NCBI GenBank assembly: GCA_022577435.1
Contig: JAKOON010000004.1
Span: forward strand, 4,611,001 to 4,675,000
DNA from: Embiotoca jacksoni
Lineage: Eukaryota > Chordata > Actinopteri > Embiotocidae
Length of the DNA: 64,000 nt
Reading direction: 5' to 3'
The notes under the pieces are model-generated. The model had not been told where the DNA came from. It saw only the letters and a program-made list of their open reading frames with translations, and did no database searches. The translations under genes were made by a program, and so were the position numbers. Every line of letters starts with the position of its first letter. Positions within the stretch are counted from its first letter, which is position 1. Shown in pieces: positions 1-12,626 of the stretch.

Positions 1-607
1 AAATTCAAAAAGTACAGATAGATGTTTTAGGAATTATCCTTTCAATGATATTTTTGTCTGATGAAACTTAGTTATCACTGATAATCTGATATAAATACAA
101 ATTTGTGATGAGAAAAAAGCAGTGAAAACTGTGGTAAGTTTAACTAAATTTTATTGCAAAATATCCTAAAAATGTATATTGATATTATTTTTGGCTTTGT
201 ATTTTTTTTTTTACTAATAGTATTCATATCGTTTATTTGAGGCATGGTACCGGTCAGCGACACCTCTCAGAGCAAATCTGGATGAATCAATGAATGAATA
301 AATAAATTAATAAATGTTGGTGTGATTTGTATAATGAACGCAATGAGTGAATGTGGACACATTCATTTGCATAGTAAGAGAAAAATCTCTCTGGCCACGC
401 CCACAAGGTTTAATCTTGCTGAGAGGAAATTACATCCGTGACCAGATCAATTAATCCTAATGAGCAACTGTACATTTTGGTGGTCAGCTGCAAAGACAGG
501 AAATTTTTTCGTAATTCAGTTTTTCATCACGAGGCAGGTTTGGTTTTTAAAACGGATCCTCTCTGTCGTCCCCAAGTACACCAACCGCCTCTTTATCTTC
601 TCCACAG
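1..607 (+). other. Last intron of pou2f1 (3' part)
   Basis: AT-rich sequence leading into the acceptor at 606-607. A frame stays open upstream of the exon but shows no protein-like similarity and is separated from the exon by a good acceptor. I see no other gene here. Confidence 0.7.
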
Positions 608-876
608 CACTGGCATCGGGCGGCTCAATCCCCATCACCTCCCTGGATGGCAGCAACCTGCTGTTTGCCAACACCTCTGCTGGTGGCACGCCCAACCTGG
701 TGACCACGCCGCTCTTCCTGAGCCCCCAGAACCTGTCGCTGTTCACCAGCCCCGTCAGCCTGATGTCGGCCGCAGCGGGGGGGCTGCAGGGCGCCATCGA
801 TGCTCATCACCAAGCCACCACAACTGCTGTGCCTGTGCAAGCCTCGACCATTACCACTGCCTCCAAGGCTCAGTGA
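608..876 (+). CDS. pou2f1: POU2F1 (Oct-1) transcription factor, last coding exon (partial gene)
   Basis: This is the final coding exon of a POU-domain transcription factor; the rest of the gene lies to the left of the window. A pyrimidine-rich acceptor ending in CCACAG precedes base 608. The reading frame runs to TGA at 874-876 and gives about 89 residues. The peptide reads PITSLDGSNLLFANTSAG, then TTPLFLSPQNLSLFTSPVSL, and ends TASKAQ. From family knowledge this is the C-terminal Ser/Thr/Ala-rich transactivation region of vertebrate Oct-1, including its terminal SKAQ. No POU-specific domain or homeodomain is in view, so DNA binding cannot be judged. A cd247-like gene lies downstream on the opposite strand, as next to POU2F1 in mammals. 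The a/b paralogue cannot be decided from this exon. Confidence 0.9.
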
Positions 877-3088
877 AGCCAGTCAGGCTGCATCCCGAAA
901 TTAACGCCCTATTTCTCGCGTCGAGCACTACTCCTCTCACATCATGGAGGGGATAGGGTGGCTGTTTGAAATAGGCTCCGTGCTTCACTAACCACCCCAC
1001 ACTCTTTCCATTGTATCTACCATTATTTAATCCTTTTGCTGCCACCAAAAAGAAAACCTAAAACAAGGTTGACCTTTTTTTCTTTTTTTTCCTCCTATCT
1101 TTTTCTTTATGACTCTTTGAGTTATATATATTTTTTTTTCATAAACAGTAGCCAGTTGGACACTGTTGATGGCCTGCCGCTCCTCATGAATCTTGACAAG
1201 TGTCCAGGGAGAAAACAATCCTCGGCACCTTCAAGCTGTTCACATTTTGTACATATATCCTCCTATTTCCAGGTCAGAATTTTCTCTGAACTACTTCTAA
1301 CCAAAAACAAAAAAACTTTTCTCTTTTAACATTCAAATTTAACTGATTTACTACTAATCTCACAATGTTCATCATCACTAATGGGGGTTTGTGTGTCACC
1401 CTATCTTTAATTATCTTCTAGGTTTTTTTGTTTTTTGTTTTTTTTGGACAGGCCTTGACGTAAATCATATCAAAGTTATATTTTAGAGAATTTTTTTTTC
1501 CTTTATCTTTACTGTCTTTATTTTTTTGACATTTTCAGAACTTTGTAAGTCTAATATTAAGTTAAGATTTAACTATCACTTTGTAATCGTGGTTATAAGG
1601 CTTTAAAAACAAGTAATAAGTGGCCGATATAAAGGTTATCATTGCTTTAAGGGTCAGAGGGACCGGGTGTGTCTCTCTGAGTCTCTCTTCTGGAAACACT
1701 GAGTTTTACATTTCGCTGCGGTGGCGAGAGTTGCCGCCAAGCTTTTGTAAAATGACGGTCTTGGTGTGGACGTAGACACTGACAGAAAATGACTGAAAAC
1801 GTTACTTTAAGAGCTTTAAAATGAGCTGCAGACCTGCAGTCCTGCAGTCCTGCGTCTGATTTAAGGGTGATTTGTTTTGGTATGTGATCAATTTGGAAAA
1901 CTGTACATGATGTTTGAATTCAGAGGTAGACGTTTGCATGTGTTGTTGACAGCTCACGCAGATGCTGAGAGTTCAGCAGCTGCACGATCCACACAGCTCT
2001 GCAGTCTGTTTTCTTGGGAGGACTCGTCACGGGACGTGGTCATCATACCAAACGTATGGTGGCGTTGGCTAGTTGGGGTTGTTGTGTTGTGTTATTTTGT
2101 TTCTTTTTCTTTTAATAGTAGTACCGTCGTATCTACTTGTGCACAGTATCTGTACCAAAAAACTGGATTGATGAGCTGCAGTCTGCCTGTTTTGGGAGGA
2201 ATGAAAATCTTTCTTTTTACTTAGTCTGCAGTCATGTGACTGGCTTACCTACTTTAAGATATACCAAAAATATTTGTTAAAATAATTGCTGTGTGTAGTT
2301 GGTGTAGCTTAGTCTAGTCAAAGTATTTATGAGTACAGAATCTCTCTTCATTGTCAACAGAATATAGAAATGCAATATTTTAATGATCATTTTCCAAAGA
2401 TGAAATTTTTTTTTATTTGACCAAGTGTCTCATAGCTCGACTTTTAATTGGCTGCACAACTGACCAAAAAGAAAGGGGTTGGTGGGTTGGGGCTTGAGAA
2501 TGAAGTTTCTTTTCTTTCTTCTTTTTTTTTTTCCTTTTAAACCTTTTTATTTTATGTTTTTCCCACCGGGGCCTCGCCCTGATGCTTAATCTGGTTTTCT
2601 GGGAGCCATTTGATGGCTTGTTTTCCTTTCTGATCTGTTGTGGTAGACGTTTTGGACTTTTCTGAACCATATTGGGAAAGGGTCTGTTATTTAATTTTTT
2701 TGGTTTTGTGCTAATATTCAGCCATAAAACAACAGCTTGAACCAAAGTGGTTTTCCTCAGTAGCTGCTGTGCCTGTCTGAGCACACAAGTTGCCGTTCAC
2801 ACGATCTCCTACTCTCCAAAAAAATATTTTTCTCCTCTCTCTCCTCGGTCAATTCTCCCTGATTTGGTGCTGCTGGATTAGGATCACAGAAACTTAGCTT
2901 TAACAACGTGCTGCTGAAGCTCCCGGTGGAGTCGAGCTGTCGAGAGGCCTGCATGCTTTCTTATAGCTTTACGACTACACCCTGTGTGAAAAGTCAGGGT
3001 TTAGTAGCTCCGACCCTCCCGGCCGGAGGGCTCACGTCTGTAAATTTCTATATCTTATCGTCAAATAACTTCACCTCCTCACAGCGCC

Positions 3089-3091
<3 letters not shown>

Positions 3092-3123
<32 letters not shown>
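3092..3123. repeat. Poly-T tract, about 32 nt
   Basis: Uninterrupted T run inside the presumed pou2f1 3' UTR. It may be the A-tail of an antisense retro-insertion, but no recognisable element body is attached. Confidence 0.9.
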
Positions 3124-3127
<4 letters not shown>

Positions 3128-4622
3128 AACCAGCATGTTCGTAAACAACGTGCTGCTCCCCGAAATGTTTCTGAGTAAAAACCTGCCAAACTATCTTGCC
3201 CAACACAGCGGTGGGAAGCGTACTGTTATGTGCTACACATTCAGCTAAACCCCACACAACAAGTAGCATTGTTCTGCTTCAGAAGGACAAAATGAATGAA
3301 CCCAGTGATTACTGAATCACTGAGGCTGTAAGGAGCGAAATGTGTCCATGTTATCCTCTCGTGTACTTCTGTTCTGTTGAATTATTTTTGACTGAATATA
3401 CCTCAGCAGCACTACAACATAAGGTTCACCCGTAGACATTTCTGTGTATAGAACATTGTAGAATGTATAATTACTGTCTGGCTCGCCATTCAAAGTTTAT
3501 ACTGATACATAGGAACCGTACATAAAAGGACAACCTACTACTGCTATTTTCTAGTACTACTATTTATGGGGTATTTCCAGGTTTGAATATTATTTTGAGA
3601 TCCTTCTTGCCAAAGTAAAAGCCTTTCTCTTTGCAGCTTGGTGGGTGCTCGGCTGCTCGCGTTGCTGGTTTCCCTGTATTTGAGGCCACGAGGGCCCTGA
3701 AGAACTCAGTCCTGTTCCAGTGCTGTTTGTAGGTACTTAAGATGAACCAGTGGCCACTGGCACCATAGGATGTTACTGAAATATTTATCTGAGGAAAGAC
3801 TTAAGAATTAGAGAAACGATCTTTTCTTAACTCTATACATATAAATATATATATAAACACTTGTAAGATATTCATATTTTATATTTGAACCAGTATGTTA
3901 TCAAGACTGAATGTAGTGTTTATCATGCTTACTCAACAAAACAAACAAAAAAAATCTCCCCTAAAACATTCAGTTTTTTTGTTTTTGTTTTTGCTAAATA
4001 GCAATTTTTTACTGACAAGACCAAAAAATATGAGATGAAATCTACGAGCGCGTCTCGCGGGAGCGCGACTCGATGACTTGACGACTCGTGTGTCGGCGGA
4101 TCTTTTCAACAGGAAGGGGCTCGTTCGGGCGCTCCTGGCAGACCAGTCCTGTGGTTGGTAGGAAACTCTGAAGCATCTTAATCTTTGAATAGATATTTTA
4201 TTTTGTTTTGGTTGAGTCAATGTGGACTTGATTTGCTGTGCTGTCTTTAACAATCATTTGATTTTTTTTTTTTTTTTTATATTACTTTATGCCTTTAATT
4301 GTTTTGTATAGTTTGAGAGGGCAAGATCACTGGCTTTCTTAGTTTGACAAAGAAGATTAACATTATCATTTATGCCTTATTGTTACGTAGAAGACATGAG
4401 CATTGTAGCATTGTTGTTGTTGTGTGTGTGTGTGTGTTTGTTTGTGTGTGTGTGAGAGAGGGACTGAGCGTCGAGCTCACCTGGTGCATTGTCTTCACTG
4501 AAACAATACATTGTGCTTTGGGCATTTTGGAGCGTGGGATGGTTACGTTGCAGCCTGTTTTTTAGGTGTGACTTGGACAGGTCCAGGATACCTGTGAGAA
4601 AAGCTTTACTAATAATTCCAGC

Positions 4623-4624
<2 letters not shown>

Positions 4625-4662
<38 letters not shown>

Positions 4663-4667
4663 GTGTA
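4625..4667. repeat. (GT)n microsatellite
   Basis: About 20 GT units with one GC interruption. A shorter GT tract lies at 4420-4452. Confidence 0.95.
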
Positions 4668-7399
4668 AGCGAGCGAGAGAGTGTTTGTCTTATAAAGAGA
4701 GAATAGGGAGGGCAGTCTGCAAACCATTATGGTGCATTTTTCCCATCTTCCAGCAGGTGTTTAGAGGGATTTTTAAAGAGGCTAAGACAAGAGAGTTTGT
4801 ATTTTTGTTGCTGTGTGGAGGTTCTCTACTGACGCTTTAAGCGAACCATCGCCAAGCCAGCTTTCAGTTTGTTTTGGTAAAACTACAGTTTGTGGTCAGC
4901 TCATATTATCTACTTGGCACTGACTTGGCTTTTACTGCTTCAGTTTCAGTAGGTGATCCTGAGATTTCGAGACACTCTTGTGCTTCAAGTTAAAGTATGT
5001 TTGACCCACCACACTGGTTTGCTGTTTTTTTTTTTTTTTTTTTTAATATGTTGAAAAAGGACTTCTGGAGCACCAGTAAGGCAAAAGGAGCTGTTGTATA
5101 CCTCATTTCTAACTCAAGACTGAGTGAAACCTGCTTTAATCTACTTAACAAATAAGGAAAATATTTAAAAAAAATACAAAAAAAATACAAAAAAAGATGA
5201 AAATAGTCAAACTTGTGTCGGTGGAGAAGCCTGTTCATACCTGTACTTAGTGAAAGGTGGTGGAAAGAGCCGCCACAAGGGGGAGACAGAGTACATACCA
5301 GTACTCATGAATGTCTGCCGTTTTTCTTTCACATCTTTGTGTTCTTATGCTGCACACTAATGCCTTTCAGCATTGAGCAGAAATTACATGTTGATCAAAG
5401 TTCATTTTAGGGAATTGTATTAGTTATTTTGTTTTATAACAAAACTTACCCCTCCATCTTTTAAAACACTTCTTTAAGTTTGACAATCCTGTGTTTTTTG
5501 TAAACATCTTTCTAAATTATTCTTTTCACTGACCAGGTACAGGTATGTGCTTGTCTTCCCACATGACGGTGCGCTGTCGCAGCCCGCTCTCATGTGTCCC
5601 TGTGGTACCAACATTAACCAAAGACTTCTAACTTGATTGTATATGAACGACACCATCTCTCACCCATCCCCGCCTCACTGCTCAGCATCAAATCCCGGCT
5701 GCAACGCTCTCACCTCGAGTCTCCTCGGTTCGTCTGTATAGAGTTTCTTTTTTCTTTTTTTTTCTTCTTTTTTTTGGGTTGCATGCGAATATGCGTCCGC
5801 CTGGTAACCCTCGGGCGTCCTGCCGGTGCAGCGGTTTCAGTGCCTGTGGGCGGGGATCGGAGGGGGGAGGTGGAGCAGGGGCTGAGCGGGCTTCTCCGAC
5901 AGACACGAACCAATGTGGTGGTAGCTGGGTGATGTTTGTTAATACACACTGAGGGTTAAATCCTGTGCACACTGTACCTGCTCAGGACTCTGTATGTTTG
6001 TCTGTCTTGATCGCTGTTGCTAGGATGTCCCCCCCCCCTTCCCTTTCCCTCCCCTCCTGCCTCCTCCCCTCCCTCCACTGTTTCTCTCAAGAACTGTGGT
6101 GAAAAAGCTGTTCCTGCCTCTCACAGTGCATCCGTCTCTCCCTCCCCATCATCTATACACTGTTGTCCCAGGACAGAACCCTGTTGTCTCCAGGAATACA
6201 CATCCTGCGGTCCTTCAAACTCACTGCTGTGTCCCCGCCCCCTCTTCCTCCTCCTCCTCCTCCTCCTTTTCCCTCCTCTGCTCTCTCCTTTGACATCTTC
6301 ACTACAGACTCTGATCAGCTGTGACACTATGCATCATGGTCCTTCACTCTGCATGGACTGTGTCCCTCCGGCTCAGACCTCTGGCCGCCAGGGCTTCAGT
6401 GACACTTTGTTCAATGCTTTATTCCAAGTGAGGTTGTAGGGCCTCACAAGCGCTATCCCAAAGCAAAAATCCAAATATTTAACTTTTGACAAATGCAGAT
6501 ACCAAAGATATCTCTCTGTCCTGTGTGTCTCTGTCTGTTTTTTCTCTCCCTTCCACCCTGCAGCATGTGTATTAAGAGACAAACCCAGCACTGGCTTTAG
6601 TCCTAGCCTCAGTAATTCCAAAGCTTAGATGTATATTTTGGTATATTTCTGAGAAAAACTTAGGTGAAAACCGTCTGTTTCTCGTTTGTTTGTTGTAATC
6701 TCTTTTCTCTGTCACAGCATGGAACTAATTGCAGAACTGTCTTACTCTTGGTAGGTTTAAGATATAGTATTTTTGTATGTTTTTGGGGTGCGTCATGTGT
6801 GTGATTTATTCAGTTCACAGCCCAAGTGACCATGGCTTTTGACAAGAGAGGACAAAAAAAACAAAACAAAAACAACAAAAAAAAAAAAAACAGCCAACCA
6901 TGTACATATTATGTCTGTGTATCTCAAGAAATGCATTCTGTAAAACATTTCACGTTGGAAGCTTGGGCTCATCTAAAGGAATGTGTCCCCGTTTTATTTC
7001 CCCTTTTTCTTATTCTGCAGTCTGATATTAAAACGACTTTTCAGGACTCGAATGTAAAGAGTTTTGGTTTCCATCGTGGAATACAACACTGAGGGACACT
7101 GCTCCGATCTGACTACAACAAAAAAATAACAAAAAAAAAAACCACAAAAAAAAAAAGGCCTCCAGTCATGGCGGCATAGAACTGAAAGATTGTGTAGGAG
7201 TTTCAAGTATGTGAATCAGGATACATAGTAGATTTTGATGCATTTGTCTGCTGTATTTTTATTTGTTTTGTTTTTATACACATATAAAGATAATCTTTTA
7301 CTGTAAATGTACAGTTCTTTTTTGTTGTAAACATCATTAAACCATTTTCCAAGTGTTTTGACATGTGCTTTGTATTTTTATTGGGATTCAGGGTACACA

Positions 7400-7840
7400 A
7401 TGGCGCTTGATTACAGAGTCACTATGGGGTAAACATTTAAATACGAATCACATTCTAGCACTTCATAATGCAATCTGTATTATTAGGGTATAAAAAAAAG
7501 CTTAATAACATGATAAATATAGCAATAAATGCCATGTGTAGCGTTAGCATGTCAGCAAATGTTATATATATATATAAACTTTATTTTCTGTAGCTGGCAG
7601 ACTTCAAGAGCTGGTTAACTATTTCAATTATAGATTGTTTTTATTTATTTAAAATGTAAGAAAACTGGGGGAAAAAAAACATCAGAATAGCGGCAGAAAC
7701 ACAGTGACATTATAAAAATTGTGTGACATCTGACGAGCATATTGTTTGCTTAAAAAAAATGACAAACCAATGACTGATCAAGTAATCGGTTAATTGTTTC
7801 ACCCCCATTTAGCGCTGCAATGTCTTGAGACATTTGGAGA
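7400..7840 (-). other. Probable 3' UTR of the cd247-like gene
   Basis: Between the two convergent genes. On the minus strand, AATAAA signals are complementary to TTTATT at 7580-7585 and 7640-7645, a sensible distance past the stop at 7841. An AT microsatellite lies at about 7563-7576. No coding sequence is seen. Confidence 0.5.
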
Positions 7841-10800
7841 TCAGGAAGAAGTCGGATCTGCAGGCTTGGTGCTGACACTCGAAGACCCGTTCTTGTCCTT
7901 TTCCTTCTGCTCGGATGAATTCAGCTGTGAAGAGAGACAAAGTTGAAGCTTCGCACTGAGGAGATCTGCAGATAACCAAGTACCTTCAACCCAGTACTGT
8001 TTACCAATAAATTTAGATCCTCGCATTTATGTGTTTCCATTTGATGTGGTTTCATACTTCAAGGAAATATTGTTCTTTCTGCTCTTATGTATTTGCCAGC
8101 TTCGGCTTTATTTGGACACAAATGATGATGTAACAAGCTTTTAAAATACAACACGAGATCAAACCGGTGGTTTCCAAAATCTTTTGGGCTTCTGACGTCT
8201 TAAAAGATATCGTGTAGTCGAGGTCATATCTCAGATGTCTTGAGTTGGTAACGGCTCCAACAAATGATGTGACCGTGTGAGTAAGAAAATCCCTTTACCT
8301 GCGATTTCTTCTTCTTCTTTGCATCTTTTTTCTGAAGATAAAATACAACATAATGGCAATTTAGGTGCCAGAGCAGGTGAGAAAAGGACCATTAAAAAGT
8401 CTTTATTAAGAAAGGAAGTGTCCTACCACTTTCTGTACTGGTTCAAGCACTTGGTAAAGATCAGTATCCTTTGGTCGCTCCAGTTCCTAGAAAGAAAAAG
8501 AAAGTAGTAATAATAAATAAAAACATCACAGCAGATTAAACAGCATTATTAAGTGATGGGAGAGTCGTCCTTACCTGATAAATGTCGGGCGTCTTTTGCT
8601 TTATCTTCAATGAGAAAAATACAAACATTAAATGAAACTTATTAGATATACTGTACTTGTCCTCACATATATGTATTGATATCATTCAATAAACAGATGA
8701 CAGCAATACTGTCGAATATACTCACTGCCGCTTTATAAGCTCTAAAGTTGATAATCTACAACAAGAGGAAAAAGAACAAATCCTTAGCAGATCAATACAG
8801 CATATAATAAATTGTTTATTTCAGGACTGTTCAATCTACTGGCTACTTTTTTAAAGTACAAATAATGTATTCAATTTTATTGTCAAAAACAAAAAATGTT
8901 CATCACAAATTAGATGCAACCACACTTAAAGCTTAAACTATTAGTCAATTAATTTATTAATTTATTGACAAATTAGTGCTCAATTGTCTTGTCTTCTCAT
9001 GTGAGAAGTTTTTTTTTTTCTTTATTTTAAATTATTGTAGTTTATTACATTTTATACACAACATTTTCATTTTCCATTGCTATAGAGGCGGCAACCAGAA
9101 AATAACAGGATTTTTATTTGACTTAAATTACAGTTATTAATTGATGATAAAAACTGTAAGTCAAGTAAGTTTCTATGAGTAAAACACTGTAAAAAAAAAT
9201 GAGTGGACTAAATGTCTCTGGTAAGCTTGAATCCTGTTCTAGCCATGCTATAGCTCACCTTTTCTCTGCTGAACAATATTGTGCCAACGATACACCAGAA
9301 CATCAGAAACGCATCCAGAAAGTAGCAGTTGACCGTGTCTGTGAAGAAGACCTCTGCAGAGCAAACAGAAAGAGAGAAGACAGAAATATTCATCTGAAGG
9401 CTGTTGAATGCAACTAAATACATTTACTCATTTACCTCATTTTAGTATATCCTGGAGTGGTTTCAGTTTTTCTGTTTCCTCCGTTGCATTTAATTTAAGA
9501 GCCCACTTTCTGTTTAATGAATGTAAACACCAGTAAGTTTAAAGGGGAGACCGGGGCTGGTTGTCACACTTTTCACTCTCTCTTATATATCTTGGGATCC
9601 ATAAATCATATAGTTATACGTGATATGCCAAATGAAAGAGAAAGGTTTTTGGCATATTTTCTGTATTCAACACATTTTAAGATCGTACTTCAGAACAGAG
9701 TTATAGGCAGTCAAATAGCGGATGTGCACTTGTGTCAATTTGCCCCATCAGTGGGAAAGTTGTCACACCGGATATTGTAATACATAAACCTATGACAAGT
9801 ACAAATTCAAGATTTCTTTCTTAATAACAGAACGTCTGAACTAAAACAGTTGAAGATTCATCTCAAACAACCTTCCCTCCCCTACAACAGGACAAAAATT
9901 TAAAAAAAAAAATGTAATTGTGAGGATTTGAAGTTGTGTATATAAAATGATTGGAGCACATCACTTATGTCTCTGTTGGTAGAAACTACAAAAGGATATG
10001 TTTGTCTGTGACTCAACATGGAATGGAAAATATCAGCAGTTTGAAGTACAGAAGAAAATTGCGTAAGACCCTTGAAACGGGAAATAAGAAAGTAGATATC
10101 TGGAGAAACTACATATCTGCATCCTGTTGGGCTGCTCTGAGGTTTTGGTGATGCTTGTTTATCTCTGTGTGCGGTTGGAACAGAAGAAGCAGCTTTGAGG
10201 ATCTCATCAAATTTAGATTTTCTAAAGATGCTTCAGGATGCAACATTTCTTCTACGCTTAGATTATGTTCACACTTCTAAAAAGGAGAATTGTGTAATTA
10301 CTGTTGAGTGAACGGATGAACTAAGACGAGCAGATGACAGTTGTCAAAACTCTCCAAACAGAAGCAACTCATCTTTCTGTTTTATTTCATCTTGTTTTTT
10401 TTAGCTATACATATGGTAATTTTTCATATGTTTAAAAAAAAAAATGTGTTGGAAACCCTTTTTTTTTAATTAAAAAAAAAATGCTTACATGTTTTCTTAC
10501 AGAGAGTAAGATAAGAAGATTGACACCAGTCTTATGTCTGATCATTAGATATGAAGTTATGGCAAAAAGCTCATTTGCTTGCATATTTTGTGTTTCACTG
10601 TTAATAACAGAGCCAGTATTACCATTTAAACAGTGAAAACTATGCAATTAAAACAAAATCCAGTGGTTACCTTATTTAAGTTGGTTAAATTGGAACAACA
10701 AAATATAGTTTAGTTAAGTCTTACTAGTTGAGTAATATGTGTCCAACAGTTTTATTGACATAATCACGTACAGTCAGTTTAACGAGATATGTTTAATTTG

Positions 10801-12626
10801 ATTGTATTACAATTCAGTTACTGCCATATTAATGATATCATTAAATTACAACACATTTTGGAGGCAATTATTGACAAACTGGAAATTATATTATAATAAT
10901 TAAATCATAATTTGCATGTGGACCCAAGTCTTACAGCACCATTTAGAGGACAAAAAGAAAAAAAGCATTTGTTGTTGTTTAATCTGAAAGGTTTTTTTTG
11001 TTTTTCCTGATCGAAACGGCAATTGAGGAGTTGGGATGTTATACACTGTATAGATTAATTACTCCCTTCATTGTTAAACCTTTACACATTTCTGATATTT
11101 CTCCATATCAAACAAAACATAATCAGCAAGTGAGAAATAAAGCAGCCCTGCTATTTACAGGGTCACACAGGGAGACAATATATGAATATGTTGATTTAGT
11201 AAGTCTCCTTTACATTATAGAGGGTTTTACTGCTGTGGGAGTTTTGATCGCAAAATTGAACAACAAAAATCGACCTTTTGTGTTTTCACACTCAGTAAAG
11301 TGACTGCAGGGAAATGATTTATTTATGCAGGCTTTCTTTCTCTAATCCTCTCACCACAATGAATCTGACTGAAATACATGGCAGGACTTGAAAGTGTTTT
11401 TTTGATCATTTTTAAAATATTTTTTCATCCCACTCTCACCACGACATAAAAGAGAAAATCTGAGAAACATCAAATGCAGACACACACATCCGCTCGTAAA
11501 AACTTAAAATTCTCAAATTAAACCCAAAGAACAGAAAGAGGAACATTTTATTTGATACTTTATACAAATTTATATATACTGTAGATGTATTTATACAGAT
11601 GTAAATATGTGAGCCTACGTGCCTCTGAAATACGAGATAAATAAACTTGTTTTACTTCTGTATCAGATTTAACCCTCCTGTTGTCCTCGGGTCAAAATGA
11701 CCCGCAGCTGTGTTCAACCAAGTTCTGTTTTATTTCTATATTTTTATATTTTTTTGGGATCATTGGTCATCATTCTTTAAAGAAACCCTCACAGCCTCCT
11801 TGTCACCAATGATCCCACAAAATATGAAAATAAACTAGAACTTGGTTGAACGCCGCTGCGGGTCATTTTGAACCAAGGACAACAGGAAGGTTAAATTTTG
11901 GTCATCAAGAGACAAAAAGCTTTGTAACTCTTTGTTTCCTGCTTTCAAATGACAGATTTAAGATTTAATTTCCTGACTATGTAACAGAACCTCAACTACT
12001 TTTTCTATTAGATAAAACAGTTTCGGAAAAAAAAAGATCTTTAATCTTGCCTGGGACTCTTTTGCTGTTTTGCAATATAGACATCTGAGAGATTATTACA
12101 AGTTTACTCTTTCCCAGTGACACGTCTCAGATCCTGTGCCCAAATAAAAGTAGCATCACCACAGTGTAGAAATGCTCTACATTAATGGTTCAATCATTTA
12201 AAGGTTGCAGATTGTACATTTTCGAAGTTTGTTGATTGAATTTTGTATTAATTATCAGAATATGAAAAATAACCAACAACTAAAAACTTATATTTTAAAA
12301 TGTGAGTACTTAAGTAGAACACTATACAGCATTTGAGTAAAAGTACTCATATGAAATAAAGTTTTTTTTTATATTAGGGCATTAATAAAACTCAGTTGGA
12401 GTTTTATTCAGTTGGTTTTTCTAAGTAAATTGATGAATTACACCTTTTTAACACCAGCGGTTGATGTGGGTCTCTTCAATCCTATTTACAAACATTTTAG
12501 GACTTTTTTTCATCTCCGTAAAGTCAATTAGAAGCGAGTTGTTTTGTATTTGTGTCGCCTACCTTCACAGGAAACAGACTCCAGCAGCACAAACAGCACA
12601 AACACACCTGTCCTCAGTGTGGCCAT
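7841..12626 (-). CDS. cd247l: CD3-zeta / Fc-receptor-gamma family signalling adaptor (cd247-like), one ITAM
   Basis: Seven coding exons join in phase on the minus strand: 12626-12563, 9353-9259, 8755-8726, 8604-8575, 8486-8427, 8331-8299 and 7924-7841, giving about 131 residues. Exon 1 is a signal peptide (MATLRTGVFVLFVLLESVSC). Exon 2 gives a very short ectodomain and a transmembrane helix with the family's Cys and membrane Asp (NCYFLDAF), which in zeta chains mediate disulfide dimerisation and receptor pairing. The cytoplasmic part has one ITAM split over exons 4-5: YQEL, eight residues, YQVL. Mammalian CD247 has three ITAMs. After the ITAM comes a lysine-rich stretch (KKDAKKKKKSQ) and a Ser-rich tail with no further YxxL. 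Expected role: coupling TCR or NK-type receptors to Syk/ZAP70 kinases at the plasma membrane. Position next to pou2f1 supports the zeta lineage; an FcR-gamma-like or zeta-like paralogue is the alternative. Confidence 0.82.
11673..11890. mobile_element. piggyBac-like MITE with long terminal inverted repeats
   Basis: A 218-bp element inside intron 1 of the cd247-like gene. Both ends are flanked by TTAA (11669-11672 and 11891-11894), the target duplication of piggyBac-class transposons. The left end begins CCCTCCTGTTGTCCTCGG and the right end is its near inverse complement (ending CAAGGACAACAGGAAGG). The palindromy continues inward through GGGTCATTTTG and AACTTGGTTGAAC, and again as GGGATCATTGGT / ACCAATGATCCC, so most of the element can fold on itself. 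No transposase reading frame is present, so it is non-autonomous. Confidence 0.85.
12300..12360. repeat. Dispersed-repeat fragment with TACTTAAGTA / AAGTACTC motifs
   Basis: GAGTACTTAAGTAGAACACT and GAGTAAAAGTACTCAT resemble the blocks at 35000-35130 and 47165-47245. These are likely decayed copies of one high-copy fish element. Confidence 0.35.

Larger units (their letters stand above)
877..7360 (+). other. pou2f1: Long 3' UTR of pou2f1
   Basis: About 6.5 kb without exon-like coding sequence follows the pou2f1 stop. It holds many T/A homopolymers, a GT microsatellite (4625-4667), C/T-rich tracts (6029-6075, 6240-6275) and two matches to the Pumilio-type element TGTANATA (1249-1256 and 6901-6908). 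ATTAAA-type polyadenylation signals occur near 7026 and 7332. Mammalian POU2F1 is known for a multi-kilobase 3' UTR, so one long UTR is more likely than empty intergenic DNA. The exact 3' end is inferred; the cd247-like gene on the other strand ends nearby. Confidence 0.55.

Noticed and set aside
438..956. Longer open frames around the pou2f1 exon
   Set aside because: They run through the intron and the exon in other frames. Only the frame after the acceptor at 607 matches Oct-1.
9540..9780. Possible repeat with GGGGAGACCGGGGCTGGTTG and repeated GTTGTCACAC
   Set aside because: It looks like a dispersed fish repeat, but I could not define ends or a second copy in the window.
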